In this document: positions 1-12,833 of the stretch, in pieces
Layout: every line of letters starts with the position of its first letter
Position numbering within the stretch: position 1 is the stretch's first letter
Source of the DNA: Lunularia cruciata
Lineage: Eukaryota > Streptophyta > Marchantiopsida > Lunulariales > Lunulariaceae
Assembly (NCBI GenBank): GCA_948567375.1
Contig: OX419761.1
Coordinates: 15,600,243 to 15,664,242 of the forward strand
DNA length: 64,000 nucleotides
Direction of reading: 5' to 3'
Position numbers and translations under genes: made by a program
The notes under the pieces: generated by a model
Told to the model about the DNA's origin: nothing
What the model saw: the letters and a program-made list of their open reading frames with translations, nothing else
Database searches by the model: none

Positions 1-439
1 TGTTGATACTGTTTTATTGATTCAATATAATCATAAACTATAAACTACACTCAGAGTATTCCACAAGTTCTTCCACTTAGGAATTCTTTTTTATGAGGAC
101 AATGAGAAATAGCAAATATTGAAGCTCATCGAGTAAATAAAGAGCACATTCATTAGAAAGCAGAGGGGAAAATAGATACATTCCATGATTATTGTCATGC
201 AGTAAAGAAATAATTAGAAACGCTATCTTTCTGGAGAGGTAGCAATAAGTCGTCCAAGGACGATGTTTCAGTATCCGTTGCCAAGAGCAAATCTTGTCAT
301 TCTATCAAGATGTCAAGATGGTATATGCACATCCAGGGAATGAGAAATATATAGTAACTGGAACTATATAGCACCAGAAATTGAAGAACCAAGCCTGAAC
401 TTGACAACGAAAACCTTCGTAGAGAAATTACCTCCTCTA
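1..439. other. AT-rich intergenic DNA, nothing recognised
   Basis: No open reading frame with recognisable protein character and no RNA gene was seen on either strand. It precedes the duplicated block that begins near position 850. Confidence 0.5.
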
Positions 440-660
440 GTGAGATTGAGACCCCGTACTACACGTCTTCCACGCTCGTCCATCAGCCGCAGCGGTAGCA
501 GCTTCGTATTCAAAGTCCCCTATCTTACAGTTCTTTCTTAGTCTTCTCCCACACGGAAGGACTATATTGAGACTCCCGGGGTACACTTCGTCCATGCTCG
601 TTCATCAGCAGCTTCTCTCGTCATAAAATTCCATTGAAGCCTTCTCTCACACCAAAGGTC
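440..660. repeat. imperfect two-unit tandem repeat, period about 117 bp
   Basis: Two adjacent units share the order 'attgaga(c)...gtacac..cgtc..c(c/a)(a/t)gctcgt(c/t)catcag' followed by a cttctc-cacac tract. The first begins near 440 and the second near 561. The units have diverged by substitutions and small gaps. No coding function is apparent. Confidence 0.5.
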
Positions 661-849
661 TCTAGTTTTAGTGAAAGGTTTAAGTTGTTAGTGCATAGGG
701 TATGTCGTTTTAGGGTCTAACTATAAATTATTATTTTTTATCCAAATAATAAAGAAACCTTACTGCATATCTACAACTTCACATCTTTTATTAGACAAAA
801 ATGAAAGACGAGTTGATTGTAATAGAAACGACTATGTGTATTACTATTA

Positions 850-1249
850 TAAGGATTAGCAGAACAATATTCTGTATTGTGTATTTAATTAGCTGAATAA
901 TCATTCTCTGTATATGGCCAAGTCAAACTAGAGATACAAAGGTGAAGGCAGAACATGATCACCATAATTAAGAGACGTGGGTTTATTGCAGTGGACATCC
1001 CACCTTCGAACTCGAAGCCGACAGGTTACTTTGTACATTCTTTGTTTCTTTTTCCACGCTGGGCATTGGTCAATGCCTTTCTTCAGGCCTCTCGGGTCGT
1101 GCTTTTCAGTGACATTTCTTGGTGCGCTTGGATTCCCGTTTTTCTTTTCCTTCAGGGTATATTATTTGGCTTTTTGGTCCGTTTTTAAACACATGATACG
1201 TAGGAAATTTCACGTGTACAAATAGTCAAAAGAGAGAACACGGTGTGAG

Positions 1250-1323
<74 letters not shown>

Positions 1324-2700
1324 ATTGCGCCAGACTGAAGACTTCTTCCCTTCAATTTCAATAGTGCTCTCAATTTTAATTTCTAATTTCAACTTCTTTA
1401 ATTGAGTGCAATTGTGTTTTGGGTCGGATCGAGATCAGTCACCTTCACACCACTTTAGTTGGTAAGAAAGCCCATCCAGTTTGTTCCTAGTGATGCATTA
1501 TACAATTTGGAAAGCGACCAGACCTCCAAAAAGTGAGTCTCTATAGACATAGAATGAAGATGATAACTTTGCTTTTTGTCATTGGTACGGGTTTGATCAA
1601 TCTACATTTTGACGGTCTTCTTAATTTGACTATGATGACCAGTTGGATTGAAGAGTTTCATATTTAATATAGTATAAATAAGCTGATTCGCATCATCTTA
1701 TTACACAATTATTTTATGTCTTATCTTGTAATAGGTATTAGGTAGAATATCATTCTTTGTGAATTGAATTCTGACTTTTTTAATCCATGATTTTCTCTTC
1801 ATTGCACGACATATTCAAACAAACTCAAGAAAGTGCTAAGCTGGTAAATAAAATAATTTATCTACAATAAATATTAGAAGGACTTCTATAATAAAAATCA
1901 TTAATTAATTGAAAAGCATGAAGCTGAACTCATTATCGTAAAAGATAATCTTAACCTCGTTAGACACTAATGTTCCAATAATAACGCTGGAAATATTCTG
2001 ACATGCTATGGTAAACCATGATAAGAATATCCCTCACGCAAAGAAAAAGCATGAGCCATAATTTAACCTAAACTCTCTATAACAGGAAGTTTTAACTTCA
2101 GTAAAAATAAATATACCAATAATAACAATGACAAGGTAGACATATAGATATACACACCAAGATATACTAAAATCTTACTATAACACTTCACTATATGGAT
2201 GATCATATAAGAAAAACAATCAAAAGACTTCAATTCATACAGATATATTATATGCATAATTTAGTGAAAATAATCGTAGAAATATAAATAAATAATGAAA
2301 AACCTATCAAATAACAAATTTTTCTCCAATTTTATAGACCATATTCCCTTATGATTACTGTAAAAAGAAGGATGTATGATTTATATTACTTGATTAGAAA
2401 TATTCGTTCATGCTACTCAAGAGAATCCATAGGCATACGTAACTCTAGCGGCCATTTCGTTTTCCAAATGCTATTATAAACAGATGTATAATGTGACAAG
2501 AAAACATGAGGTAATATGTGGAGAAAATCTAAACACCTCGGCGGAAACATGTTAGTATTCTAATGCTTAAAACCACTACAAGAATCAAATGAAGAGTAAA
2601 AATGTGGAAACCCATAAAATAGGCCCACCAAACTCAAACTCTTACCACATCAGCCCACACACACCAGATATTAAGTTACATGACGGAATTTGTAACCTTT
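850..2700. repeat. direct repeat, copy A of the block start (partner 26330-28270)
   Basis: The stretch aligns along its length with 26330-28270 in the same orientation. Shared landmarks include the 'aactagagatacaaaggtg' tract followed by 'gcagaacatgatcacc' (about 929-965 and 26410-26445), 'attgcgccaga' (about 1324 and 26799) and 'ctctataacag' (about 2075 and 27632). It marks the 5' edge of the duplicated receptor block. The small reading frames inside are not conserved between the copies, so I see no gene here. Confidence 0.75.
1253..1318. repeat. (TA)33 microsatellite
   Basis: Thirty-three uninterrupted TA dinucleotides. The homologous position in copy B (about 26735-26795) is AT-rich but not a pure TA run, so the expansion is specific to copy A. 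Confidence 0.97.
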
Positions 2701-3225
2701 CCTTGTTACTAAAGCAATGTTCGGTGTAACAGCAACGTTGACTTGTGTCTATTTTTCCTACCCATGTCTTGAAGGTACATGTATGAGGAGGCACGTATGA
2801 GGCATATCATCATATGCATTACCATTACTAACCTGTGATGGAGTTGACGTACTCCAGGACAGTAACTTCGAGGAAAACGTTGGTGCGACAATGAACTGGT
2901 TCAGGAGCTCTAATTTCTTCAGTGAATACGGAGCACAAGCTTGTATCAGAATGAAGCGTTGCGAAGAACACGGAATGGATATCGGAGCAGGATTGACCTA
3001 TTTGAAGACTCTGCGGTTCGTTTCTGTCTACACGGTGTTGATCCATCAGTGTATACAGATGGGGAACACAGAGCTCATGCGTGGCGTGATAACAGGAAAT
3101 GACACTTCCGGTTGTCATCAGGCAGAGAAAATGGGTTCTGGTTTGGTTCCTTTTCCACCTAACGCTCCCGAACCGGATGCATTCCGTAATCTTTCAAGTG
3201 CTGCAGTTACCGGTCCATCATAACA

Positions 3226-5690
3226 AACCTGTATCACCATCGTCTGAGGTAGAGATTTTGATGAAGTTCAAGAACTCTACCACGATTCGAATGGAGAACT
3301 CTCAAAATGGGAGGCAGAAGCAAACGAGTCCTTGCTTCTGGACGGGGGATGCAGTGAAAGCTTTCTTCCAGTGAGTTTGGAGCATCAATTTGACTGGCAT
3401 GAAATTGCGTGATGAGCTCCATTCGTCGTTATGCAATCTTCCTTCCCTTCAACTACTAGATCTATCCGACAACTCATTGTCAGGATCTATTCCCAAGTTG
3501 TTATGGAATTGTGTCAAGATGAAAGTACTTGATTTGTCTCAAAACAGCCTGACAGGTCTAATCGCAAAAAGATTGGTCGTATAATAAAGCTGAGAATTTT
3601 GGCGCTATATGGAAATATTCTAAGAGCGGAGATTCCATTTTCTCTGATCAGATGCTCCATGCTGCAGCGCCCTGTTCTAGCCAAAAACTATCCGACCTGG
3701 AAGATACCGCTGGAACTCGAGGAGTTGGCCGAGTTGGAACACTTGTGGTTGGACAGCAATACAGGAGAAATATCCGCCCGCTCCTTTGGGCAATTGCTCC
3801 AGGTTACAATCACTCGCCTTGTTCGAGAACACCTTGACCGGGAGGATACCATCAGAACTAGGAGAATTAGGAGAACTGCAATATTTATACTTGTACGACA
3901 ATGGACTTAAAGGTTTGATTCCCAATGCGTTAAGCAAGTTCTCCAAGTTACTGGAGCTGGATATGTCGGAAAATAGTTTGACGGGAGGAATACCATCGGA
4001 GCTTGGGGATTTAAAACAGGTGCAACACTTCGTTGTTCTTTGACAATGGACTACCGGTACTATTCCCATTTCGTTAGCAAATTGTAGGAGGTTCCAGACA
4101 CTTGATCTGTCTGTAAACAAGCTGAGGGGGAAGGTTCATCTGGAGCCAGGGCAGTTAGAAGACTTGAAGAATCTTATCCTGTATGAGAACGAACTCACCG
4201 GCAGCATTCCAGTTTCCCTAGTAAATTGCTCCGAGCTAGAGCGGCTTGATCTGGCTATAAACAACTTGGCAGGAGAGGTACCGTCAGAGCTGGGGAGATT
4301 GATAGAGTTGCGGTCTATGTACCTGGAGGACAATAGATTTACAGGTACTATCCCCTCATCGTTTGGGCAACGTTGGAGGTTGGTCGCTCTCGGGGTTTCA
4401 AGTAATCGAATCACAGGTTTCATTCCCGGGTCTCTGGGTAATTGCTCGTCATTGGAAACTCTGTATCTCCATCAGAATCTGCTTTCAGGATCTATACCGT
4501 TCAACCTCGGTAGCTTAAAGAACCTGACAACATTGCTGCTGTTTGGAAATCAGCTTTCTGGCACTATTCCTAGAAATTTGGTTTCCTCTCTACATACTCT
4601 GGAAAATCTTGATAATTCTGACAATCAGCTGGAAGGTCATATATCGCATAATGTCGCGATTTATCCTCGTCAGTTCGACTCCGACCTAAACATGATAGAA
4701 CCAATCGACTCCTGCCAAGTAGTGTCGGTCGGGAAGGGAGCTCACTGGAAATTCTCTCAGTTGCAAACAATCTGATCAGCGGTCTAATTCCTGCTTGTTT
4801 AGGTGATTGTAGAAATTTGTCATTGCTCGACTTGAGCAATAACATCAAGTTTACAATATTTAACAAATCACTCCAAGCTCTTCTGGTAGGATCCAACAAC
4901 TTGACGGGTGGATTTCCCAGTTGGATTGCGTCGCTGACCACTCTCCAGGTTCTGGACCTGCCAAACAATAGGTTTCACGGGTCCCCCCAAGAAAGCTTAT
5001 CAAATTTGCAAGGTTTCAATCGCCCAAGTGAAAACAGCATTAGCATGAACAGTGGCGAGGTCCGTAAGGAAAGGTTGGTGGTGTTTGGTAAAGGCCAAGA
5101 TCTCCATCTGGACTACCTGGTATTGCTTCGAGTTTCCTTTGAAATATCCCGAAACCATTTCATCGGTCCCATTCCTGAGCCCTTGGGCAGTCTACGCGAA
5201 TGTTGTACTTGACTCTTTCCGGCAACAGGTTTGAAGGGTCCATACCTTCCAGTCTCTCAAATCTCACCAGGTTGGAATCCTTGGATCTTTCTGACAACGA
5301 CTTGACAAGGTGAATACCAGTAAGCTTTGCGCAGTTTACGACTTTGAGTTTTCTCACTGTGAGCTTCAACTATCTCGAAGGGTCGATTCCTACTTCCATC
5401 CAACTTCAATCGATGAAGACGACAATGTTCGAAGGAAATCCTGGACTGTGCGGTTTGCCCCTGGACCCATGTAGAGAGTCTCCGAAACCAGGGAAAGCCA
5501 ATCCTGCAGCGTCGAGAGCTAAGGATATTAATGACATATTTCCATGGAGGATCAATGAGATGGTCTCCTTATCTGCGGTTTTAGTGCGAGTCGTAGTAGG
5601 CTTTAAGGTCTCAGTAGCGGTCTTCTTTGGTTCAAAGCGATTAAGACGGTTCGTGTTCAACGGATCGCCGAGGCCAAACATTATGGGGTT
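3226..5690 (+). pseudogene. LRR receptor-like protein (RLP) pseudogene, copy A
   Basis: This is a decayed cell-surface LRR receptor-like protein. In order one sees an LRRNT cap (SSEVEILMKFKNS, near 3242), plant extracellular LRRs of the form LxxLxLSxNxLxGxIPxxLG (3390-4980), an island with GKGQDLHLDYL (near 5090), final LRRs, the C-terminal cap GNPGLCGLPLDPC (5431-5470) and a hydrophobic membrane-spanning stretch with a basic end (SKRLRR, near 5633). No kinase domain follows, which places it with RLPs rather than receptor kinases. The reading frame shifts several times: frame 3 at 3390-3584 and 3786-4043, frame 2 at 3599 and 4817-5212, frame 1 from 5344. Stops lie at 3584, 4043 and 5212. The upstream segment 2820-3225 is also shared with copy B but gives no convincing signal peptide. 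In the family, such proteins act in the plasma membrane with kinase co-receptors. This copy is unlikely to make a full protein. Confidence 0.85.
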
Positions 5691-6429
5691 TCTACATATA
5701 GAACGTAAATTTACATTTTTAAGACTGTCAAAGTTCACTATTTTCTTTTACAAATTTGTTTGCATTGAGATATTTGTCCAAATTCCACCGCTGCGGGAAA
5801 ATGAGTTCCAGTTAACTTCCAAAGCATCCATTCACTTAATTGACTTTTTTAACTCATGCATAATACTGATGTCAAATTACTTTTCTTCTTTCTTTGCTAC
5901 GCGGGATGGATGCTTTGCAAGACATTTTATGAGATCAATGAGACGAGTTACTTATGTACTATTGGTTTACTGGAATAGATTCAAGCTATGTTGGTCCCAA
6001 CTTCCTCAGATAATCAGAATATGACACAGATGCTCCAGATCATTCTACTTCATGAGTCACTCTGGTATTTGTTATGATATGATACCCAATTGAGTTAATA
6101 ACTTATTTGTGATCAAGGTGATTACTAAAGGAAATGTCTCTTTGAAACAGGGCATTCTTTACGCGAATTATTCTTTTTGCCCTTACTTTCAAAGGGAATA
6201 ATTCGCATATAAGGACTTTAAACTCCCTAAACATTTCTGAGCTGCAACAAGGACCAATTTCTACCAACACCGAAGGAAGAAATAATATACTCACGTCTTA
6301 TAATCTATAATTTGAAATAATGCAACTGTTTATCATCGTGGCTGATGCTTCTGTTGGTGGAGTATAATTTTGGAACAGGGAGCACATTAAAACGTCGGGC
6401 CGGGAAAACTTAGTCTATGTTATTCGTAG
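5691..6429. other. intergenic DNA partly shared with block B, no gene seen
   Basis: Positions 5720-6060 align with about 31260-31625 downstream of RLP copy B. This confirms that the duplicated block extends past the pseudogene. The open frame running from the RLP tail to about 6024 continues beyond any recognisable domain and is not preserved in copy B. Nothing is recognised at 6060-6429. Confidence 0.55.
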
Positions 6430-6920
6430 GGGTTACGTGACATAGTCACATAGAAAGAGAAAGAGACGGGTGTTACATCGGTGTTTATAACATGTTACAT
6501 GTGTAGATGTCAAATCTCTAGTATCGGCTCCATAGCCAAAATATGAGGCAAGTCCAACCAAATTTGGTTTGAGTTTCAGCATCGTTTGAAATCTGCGACT
6601 TCTGGGCTTCCGTGATCGGAACCAAAGAGTTAACAAAATCCGTTCCCCAAACAGACCACAGCAAAGAATCATAGAGGTTTCCACCATTCTGCATGGCATG
6701 CATTTTCTCTCTTGAGGGTTCCAGGAGCTCATGGTCTCCCGCACTGCCTCCGACGAGCAAGTGCCCGGATTTCGCCAACTCTTGTAATCTCGATCTTCTA
6801 ATGCTCTGGCGATGGCTCTTGAAGGCTTTAGCGACAAGTGGACTGGTTACGGTTCTCATCCACTTTAAGAAATTTGAGCTACTTGTCGGGACATCTTCTT
6901 CTGCTTCATTTGACACCTGT
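6430..6920 (-). repeat. repeat with conserved minus-strand reading frame (copy 1)
   Basis: On the minus strand this reads through about 130 codons, including RSRLQEL, LLEPSREKM, NGGNLYDSLLWSVWGTDF and, after a frame change, LVGLASYFGYGADTRD. The same reading is recognisable at 31640-32160 and 41890-42260; shorter related pieces lie at 11210-11560 and 42290-42720. Stop positions and frames differ between copies, so none looks like an intact gene. I do not recognise the protein. It could be an exon of a decayed gene carried in each block, or part of a mobile element. Confidence 0.5.
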
Positions 6921-9425
6921 CACACGCTTAATTGCGTTTTAGTTGACACTTTTGCGCACTTGGCACTTGCTGTATCCATGATCTGGTTGCATTTTCTTCC
7001 GCTTTAGTGATGACTAAGATGTTATGAAGCTTGGCTCTTTAAGCTAAACAATTAGGACATGATGCATTTAATAAATCTTGCAGGATATCATGCATTTATA
7101 AATATGGAAATATAGAATATATAATTTCAAAACAACAAATATACAAAATTGCTAAAAAGCGCACCACCATTAGGAAACGTTTGTTTGTTTCTCATTTTAA
7201 AACACGTTGTAAAATACCATGATTCTTTATAAAATGCTCTTTTTAATTGTGCGAATAACATGACACAGGGAAAAGAATGATATACAACTCATTGACTGGG
7301 GTATATAAAATAGACTATTGAAGCCGGTTAATACTATTATCAAGATATCCAGTTGCACGAGGCTTCTTCAAGCAATTTGCAAGATGCATTTTCCAATTAT
7401 TTGACTTAGATGAAACAACTGAGCTGCAGTGCAAGTATTGAATACGCATTGATTTGAACACAACGTCTTCAAACTCATGACCAAAATGCTCTCGGTCAGC
7501 CCCTCGCTTTAGACCTTTGCTAGTGATACTTATATTTGACAAAACAAAGAATAATCAATTTGTGGAACAAGCACAATGGTTTGTAGAGAAGCCACCTGGG
7601 TGATTGGGACCTCCAATTATCTTGGTTGACCATGGGCTGTTGGTTCAACAGGCAAGTCTCCTTGGTATCCTTCTCTCTTTATTTTCTATTCTATGCATCA
7701 GACCCAAATTTATCTACAATTATTCATCAAGATGCTACTTTAGTTTTGGACTTGTATAATCTAAACATATGGGTGAGTGCATGTTCTCAATGGGCATAGA
7801 ACTTTTAGAGAGTGATGCAAATGGCCTTTGAAAACTTGGCAATGGCTCAACATATGATATTCTATGTTATGCTACCATTCAAGGAGGAGGTTATGGATCC
7901 TTGATCCCTCAATTTCATGAGGTGATAATGTATATCTACAATAGACAATGTCAACTACACTTGATGTTACTACAGGCTGCAGTATCTTGAGAGTGTGTGA
8001 GGGTTTACTTTTGTTATCCTTGTGTTGGAAGGACACGATGATGGTATTGTTTGGAAGGATCATGTGGGCAATTGTGCACGATGCCACCTCCCAAAGATTG
8101 ATAGCATATGGATCCAAGCTTGGCACTTGTACATGCAAGCTTGTGGTGTATGTTATACTATTCTTTTGGTGGAGCAGCTACTAGGTTGGTGTGTGATAGT
8201 TATTCAAGAGGATGACATATGGCATCTTTGAATCCTCCTCTCATGGTGGGTCCTCAAGGACAATGGTTATGTCTTAAATGTATTTGACCTATAGCTAGTT
8301 CATTGTTTATGTGATATAGATTGCAAACATGCAACTTGTGATGGGGCTTGATAGCACCCGGTCTCTTGATCTTTGCCACCATATGGTATACTATATACTT
8401 GGAAAAGATGGCTATATGGAGTTAGAAGGACCTAATTGCCAACTAGGAGAGCGATTGTGGCACTTTAGACTTCATGTATGACTTATGTGTGAGTTGGGCT
8501 TCTATAGTGTATGATGTTGACAATGATGTATATTATATAGCAATATATATGCAAAACAATTGTCACTACATTTGTAATGCCAAAGCTAGGTTGCTAGGGC
8601 AATGGAGTGGTAGTGTTGGCAATCATAGTTATTTTGGTAGTTACTCATGGACTACTTGTTGGCTATCCAATGTTAGGTTAGGGCTACTAATCACATGGTG
8701 ATTTCCACCATCACTTGCATCATTTGCACTATGAGATATGATGTTAGTGGTGCCATTAGGGCTAGAGATCTAGGTCAAGTAGAGGAGTATACCTTTGATG
8801 TGCAAATCTAAAAAGCTCACTTCTTTGATTTGTTGAGCCTTTGAGTTCTTGGCTATGGTAGATAGAGGCCGACAAGTGTCACTTGGGATCTCTTAGTTAG
8901 AGTTAATGTTGCTTGACTATAATCAATGCACAATTGTAGAGAAATTGTTGAGTGAAAGATTGATTTTGAATGTGAGTTGTGCTTCTATAGTATATGATGT
9001 TGACAACGATGTATATTTTGTAGCAATGTATATATGTACAAAAAACCCTCTAGGAATCAAGTTTTGTTTGGAGCACCTGGGCAATATTGTCTTAGACTCG
9101 TATTCCTCACTAACTGGTAACTGATGATATCTTACTCCAAGATCCAAAGTGAGAAGGCCTTTGTATGCCCAATTGCATCAAAGATCTCCTCTAGTGTAGA
9201 CATGGTATACTTATAAGCTCTAGTTTGTCAATTGAAAGGACAATAATCTTCATACACAAGTGCCTTTCTATGCAATTGTTATGCAAATCCTTCTTGGTTG
9301 GCATCAATATAGCTGAAATATATTTTCCACGTGAAATTTCCACCAAACTAACCTCAAAAAGATCTCTATTTGGGCTCTAAATTAATATTCTGGTATGTCA
9401 TTATATTTACAGGGACATAAAAAAT
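6921..9425. other. degenerate intergenic DNA, probably old transposon debris
   Basis: No convincing gene is visible. A local duplication is present: positions 8487-8556 and 8971-9043 share a core reading GAGTTG(g/t)GCTTCTATAGT followed by TATGATGTTGACAA. Short open frames such as 8474-8701 have no recognisable domain. The 3' neighbour is a retrotransposon fragment, so this stretch may belong to the same old insertion, but that is inference. Confidence 0.4.
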
Positions 9426-9617
9426 TTATGTATCACAAATCAGCTCAATCTGAATATAAGGTTCTTTTAGAGCACCCAAATCATTCATATTGAAAGCAAA
9501 ACAACTTGTGTAACTTCTCAAGAACCTCCAAACTCTTTGTTTTTCCTCTCTTGTAAGCTTGGGTCCAATATTTGGCTCCCAAGTATCCTTTATACTTGAT
9601 GTTGAAATGGAAGACAC
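9426..9617 (-). mobile_element. Ty3/gypsy polyprotein fragment
   Basis: The minus-strand frame contains KLTREEKQRVWRFLRSY, SCFAFNMNDLGAL and YIQIEL. This resembles the segment just before the reverse transcriptase of plant Ty3/gypsy polyproteins, where 'L...L..Y...FA.....L' precedes a short 'I.L' strand. No catalytic reverse-transcriptase motif follows and no LTR was seen nearby, so it is a small decayed fragment. Assignment is by pattern only. Confidence 0.55.
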
Positions 9618-11209
9618 AATGAATGGTTAGTACATGGGGCCTTGGAAGCAATAATGTCATGCCTCCAATCACTAGAGTCCAATGTAGAAAAATAGCAAAG
9701 AAAGAAATGAGTTGAACAAAAGACAGTTGATGTATTGGTTGGTATAGAAAAGCAGTAACGAATTGTAATGTATTCTTCTCTCATAAAAAAGAATCTGGAT
9801 TATCTATGTACACGCGCTCTCTCGCTTTCGCCATTGAACAATGAAAAAAAACGATGATGACAACACGAGACTAGCGTTACATGAAAGCAAAAGGAAAGCT
9901 ATAAAATAAAAAACATAAAATTTAAATGTGAGTTGTTATTTTTAGCTCAACATCGATTACCAGAGATATTAATATACCATTTGTAAGAATCAGCTTACAG
10001 TAATCAAAAAGCAGAAATATACTCGCATCTTTATAGACTGATACCTCCGTTTGAGGAATGAATCCTGGAACAGTGAGCACACCATGAAAGAACTTTGTGC
10101 TCTCACAGGTGTGCTCTCCTGTACATAAAAGTCTTCGCAGAACAAGTCGAAACACTAGGTAGTTTTCGGAGGCTGTTCCACAGAATCTTTTGTGACTTTG
10201 TCCACTCCACTTTTCTGCTCATCGACCTGACCCCTCTATGGTACTATACATGGTGCAAATAAACCCATCAAACCACTCTAGCTATGCTATGAGCTTGACT
10301 ACAATGCTAAAACATGATATAAACAGAATCTTATGACCATGAGCAAGAAGTAACGACCAATTACACAATATCCTTAAATCTGATTGGCTGAAAGTGTTAA
10401 TAGGAGGAGTGAGCTAGATAAGCAGGAAAGGTCAGGCGGGCTTACAATCTCTCATTACAAACCAGTAGCTTTGTCTGTGATCAACGTTAGCTTCGCTTTT
10501 GCTCTGTCTGTTCCTCGAATGATAAGTAGCCCTCCTGTGCATAGGCTTTGTTCACTGCTTAGAAAAAGCCTATCAATAAAGCTGTTTGGAGTCGGCGTAA
10601 TTGAAATTTACATATCAACTTGTCTATTCTTCATAAATGTGATTGTATTTTAAGTTTTAAGAAGTCATGGATTCAAAGAGCCTGATCCTTGTATTCGGTT
10701 ATCCTTGATTCTTAAAAGCCAACAAGAGTAGACCTCTAAGGTTGATTTACTTTCAACGCGCTACTTTATGCAAATGACACATGCACACCGAATTCAATGA
10801 GAAAGCTGTGGACATTAGTTCGGTGGTGGCTTAAATTGCACGATGTTAGTAATCTTGTGACGAAAAGGGAAGGGGCAGAAGGCAGCAAAAAACGTGCAGG
10901 GACCCCCTCACCTGTCTCAACATGAATATGGACTGCTCTTTACTTGTCTGGATGCTATATATTTGTATAATTCCAAGGATCCATTATTCAATAGTTTATA
11001 CTTATTATGTGTAGTTTAGCCCTATCTTTTAAGATGCATGATGTCCTGCTAGAATAACAGTGTAATTCCGAAGTGAAAGAGAGAACATGAAATAAGTAGA
11101 CATTTTTTTCCTATGGTTCATATCAGTACCTCGAAAAAGAGAATTGAACAAAGGAATCAGATAATGAAAAAGAAAGACATAATATACTCCCATCTTAGCA
11201 TTCCTGGAT
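9618..11209. repeat. intergenic DNA with dispersed repeat pieces
   Basis: Positions 9915-10110 align in the same orientation with 49900-50130, sharing 'actgat(a/g)cctccg(t/c)ttg' and 'ggaatgaa(t/c)cc(t/g)ggaaca'. Positions about 11035-11190 align with about 50160-50300 in the opposite orientation, sharing 'tatgaacca' and 'aggacatcatgcatctt' on the complementary strand. An 89-codon open frame at 10384-10653 has no recognisable domain and no repeat partner, so I do not call it. Confidence 0.5.
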
Positions 11210-12035
11210 TCCCACAACTCCTGTAATCTCGATCTTTCAAGGCTCTGGCATCCTTCTGAAGTCCTTAGCGACAGGTGGACTGCTTAGCTGCGGACTGGTT
11301 AGCCCATCTTATCTCTTGTGTCTTTTTCTCGTACGGCTTGATGGGATCTTCCCATCCTTCTTGCGGTCGGCTTTTCTCTCCGTTAGCTCTGCTTTCCCAT
11401 TGTTCCAACTTGGAGCTACTTGTCGGCACTGCTACTTCTACTTCTGGGTTATATGGACAGCTGTCACTCTCGGCACAGATGTTCTTTTTGTACGAGAAAA
11501 AGAGATGCGATACTTGGAGACATAATCGCACGGCGAGTCCTGCAGTTCTTCGCGGTTCACATATAAAAATACCATAATCCGAATAAAATGGAACTTGGTA
11601 GTTTTAAGTATAATAATCAGGACATCATGCAGTTATTGTACCACGCAGGATATCATGCATTTATGAAACATAGCTAAATTAGACATGCTCCAGCAAGCCT
11701 TTTGGAAGCCCCTCACGCAACCAAAATTTGTTTATGAGATTCTTTGATCAATTGAATAAATTATTTCTCTTGCGGGGAATCGAGTTGCGAAACCCGGCAA
11801 TAAGGTTTAGCATAAACTGATCATGAACACTGGAAATATACTATATATAGAGGGCACTACCATACTCGTGTTGTGAGAGGGGAGTGAGTTCCTGCACTTC
11901 TTTTGCACCTCTTCTTTTCCTTCGTAGTAAAAGAGAAACAACGTCACGAGCGGGAAGTGAGTCCTTGCACTTCTTTGCGCCTCTTCATTTCCTTCTTCGT
12001 AGAAAAGAAACAACGTCGTGAGATTTTACGACCAA
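11210..12035. repeat. HNL-upstream repeat, copy A (partner 42290-43105)
   Basis: It aligns over about 800 bp with 42290-43105. Shared tracts are 'tgtaatctcgatctttcaa', 'gatgggatcttcccatcc', 'aagtataataatcaggaca', 'gcaggatatcatgcattta', 'gattctttgatcaattgaa' and 'gagaggggagtgagtt'. In copy A it runs almost straight into the HNL-A upstream block. In copy C the two are separated by about 11 kb of inserted repeats. Confidence 0.75.
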
Positions 12036-12833
12036 GAAACAACGTCATGACTTTTATGAACAAGAAAGTACACCGGCAGGGTATCCAAGGAAAACTGATC
12101 GTCATTTCGGTACGATGGTGTATAACTTCTGGTTCTACCAAATGAGAGAAGCTGGAGAGATTGCATTTCCTGCGAGTCTCATGGCCATGAGCGAGTAAGT
12201 AGTGGCACTGATAATTCTGGGTTTGAGCATAGAAGGAACTCGCTCGCAGAGCTACCTATGTTGAGAATTCTTCATGAGATAATACTGGACGAACTCGCAA
12301 CTCCTCACAGTGTCTCTTGAGAGCATATTTCAGTCGAAACGCTGCAAAACAGCGCAGAAATATCGAAGTGGGAGTTATCTTCCTCGATGGCCCTGAGACC
12401 AGCGCAAGGCAAGTCCAGGCTTCACTTCCCAGCATCTGCTCGTACGGACCTTTTTGGGTTTGTTTCCGATCTGTTGAATGGAAGTTTTGCATTGCTGGGG
12501 AGGAAAACCTGTTCTCAAACGTCAGTCAGTAAAACATTTCTTTCTGCTTGAGACTAGCACTGAGACTGGCATAGTACGACAGCTCTACATTTCGTGAAAT
12601 TGACAACATAACTGAAAACATTGTATTTGTATAGTAGCGTCGGAAAGGCAAAACTCCTACACGTCATTATGCTTTGCGATGCAACGAAAAGAGGGATTGA
12701 ATGTATGGAAACCACAAGAAAACAGAAATTTATAGTAGTTTTTCATGTCTTGTGTCATCAGCTATTATACGTGGTTACTGCATCCACATTTGATCTATTC
12801 CGGGGTGACAATCCACAGCATCCATACGTGACT
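12036..12833 (+). promoter_or_regulatory. conserved upstream block of HNL-A (probable promoter and 5' leader)
   Basis: This block is strongly conserved with 54280-55101 upstream of HNL-C. Near 12050-12199 the plus strand reads ...YNFWFYQMREAGEIAF...SLMAMSE followed by GTAAGT, and the paralogue reads nearly the same. This could be a vestigial exon with a splice donor, or simply conserved leader. From 12621 an open frame stays in phase with the HNL start codon in both copies. It is therefore either 5' leader or an N-terminal extension of roughly 70 residues. No clear TATA box was identified. Confidence 0.45.

Noticed and set aside
5471-6429. Kinase domain after the RLP transmembrane segment
   Set aside because: No glycine loop, HRD or DFG motif occurs downstream of either RLP copy, so these are not receptor kinases.
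10384-10653. 89-codon plus-strand open frame as a small gene
   Set aside because: No domain, no conserved copy in the other blocks and no recognisable splice or start context.
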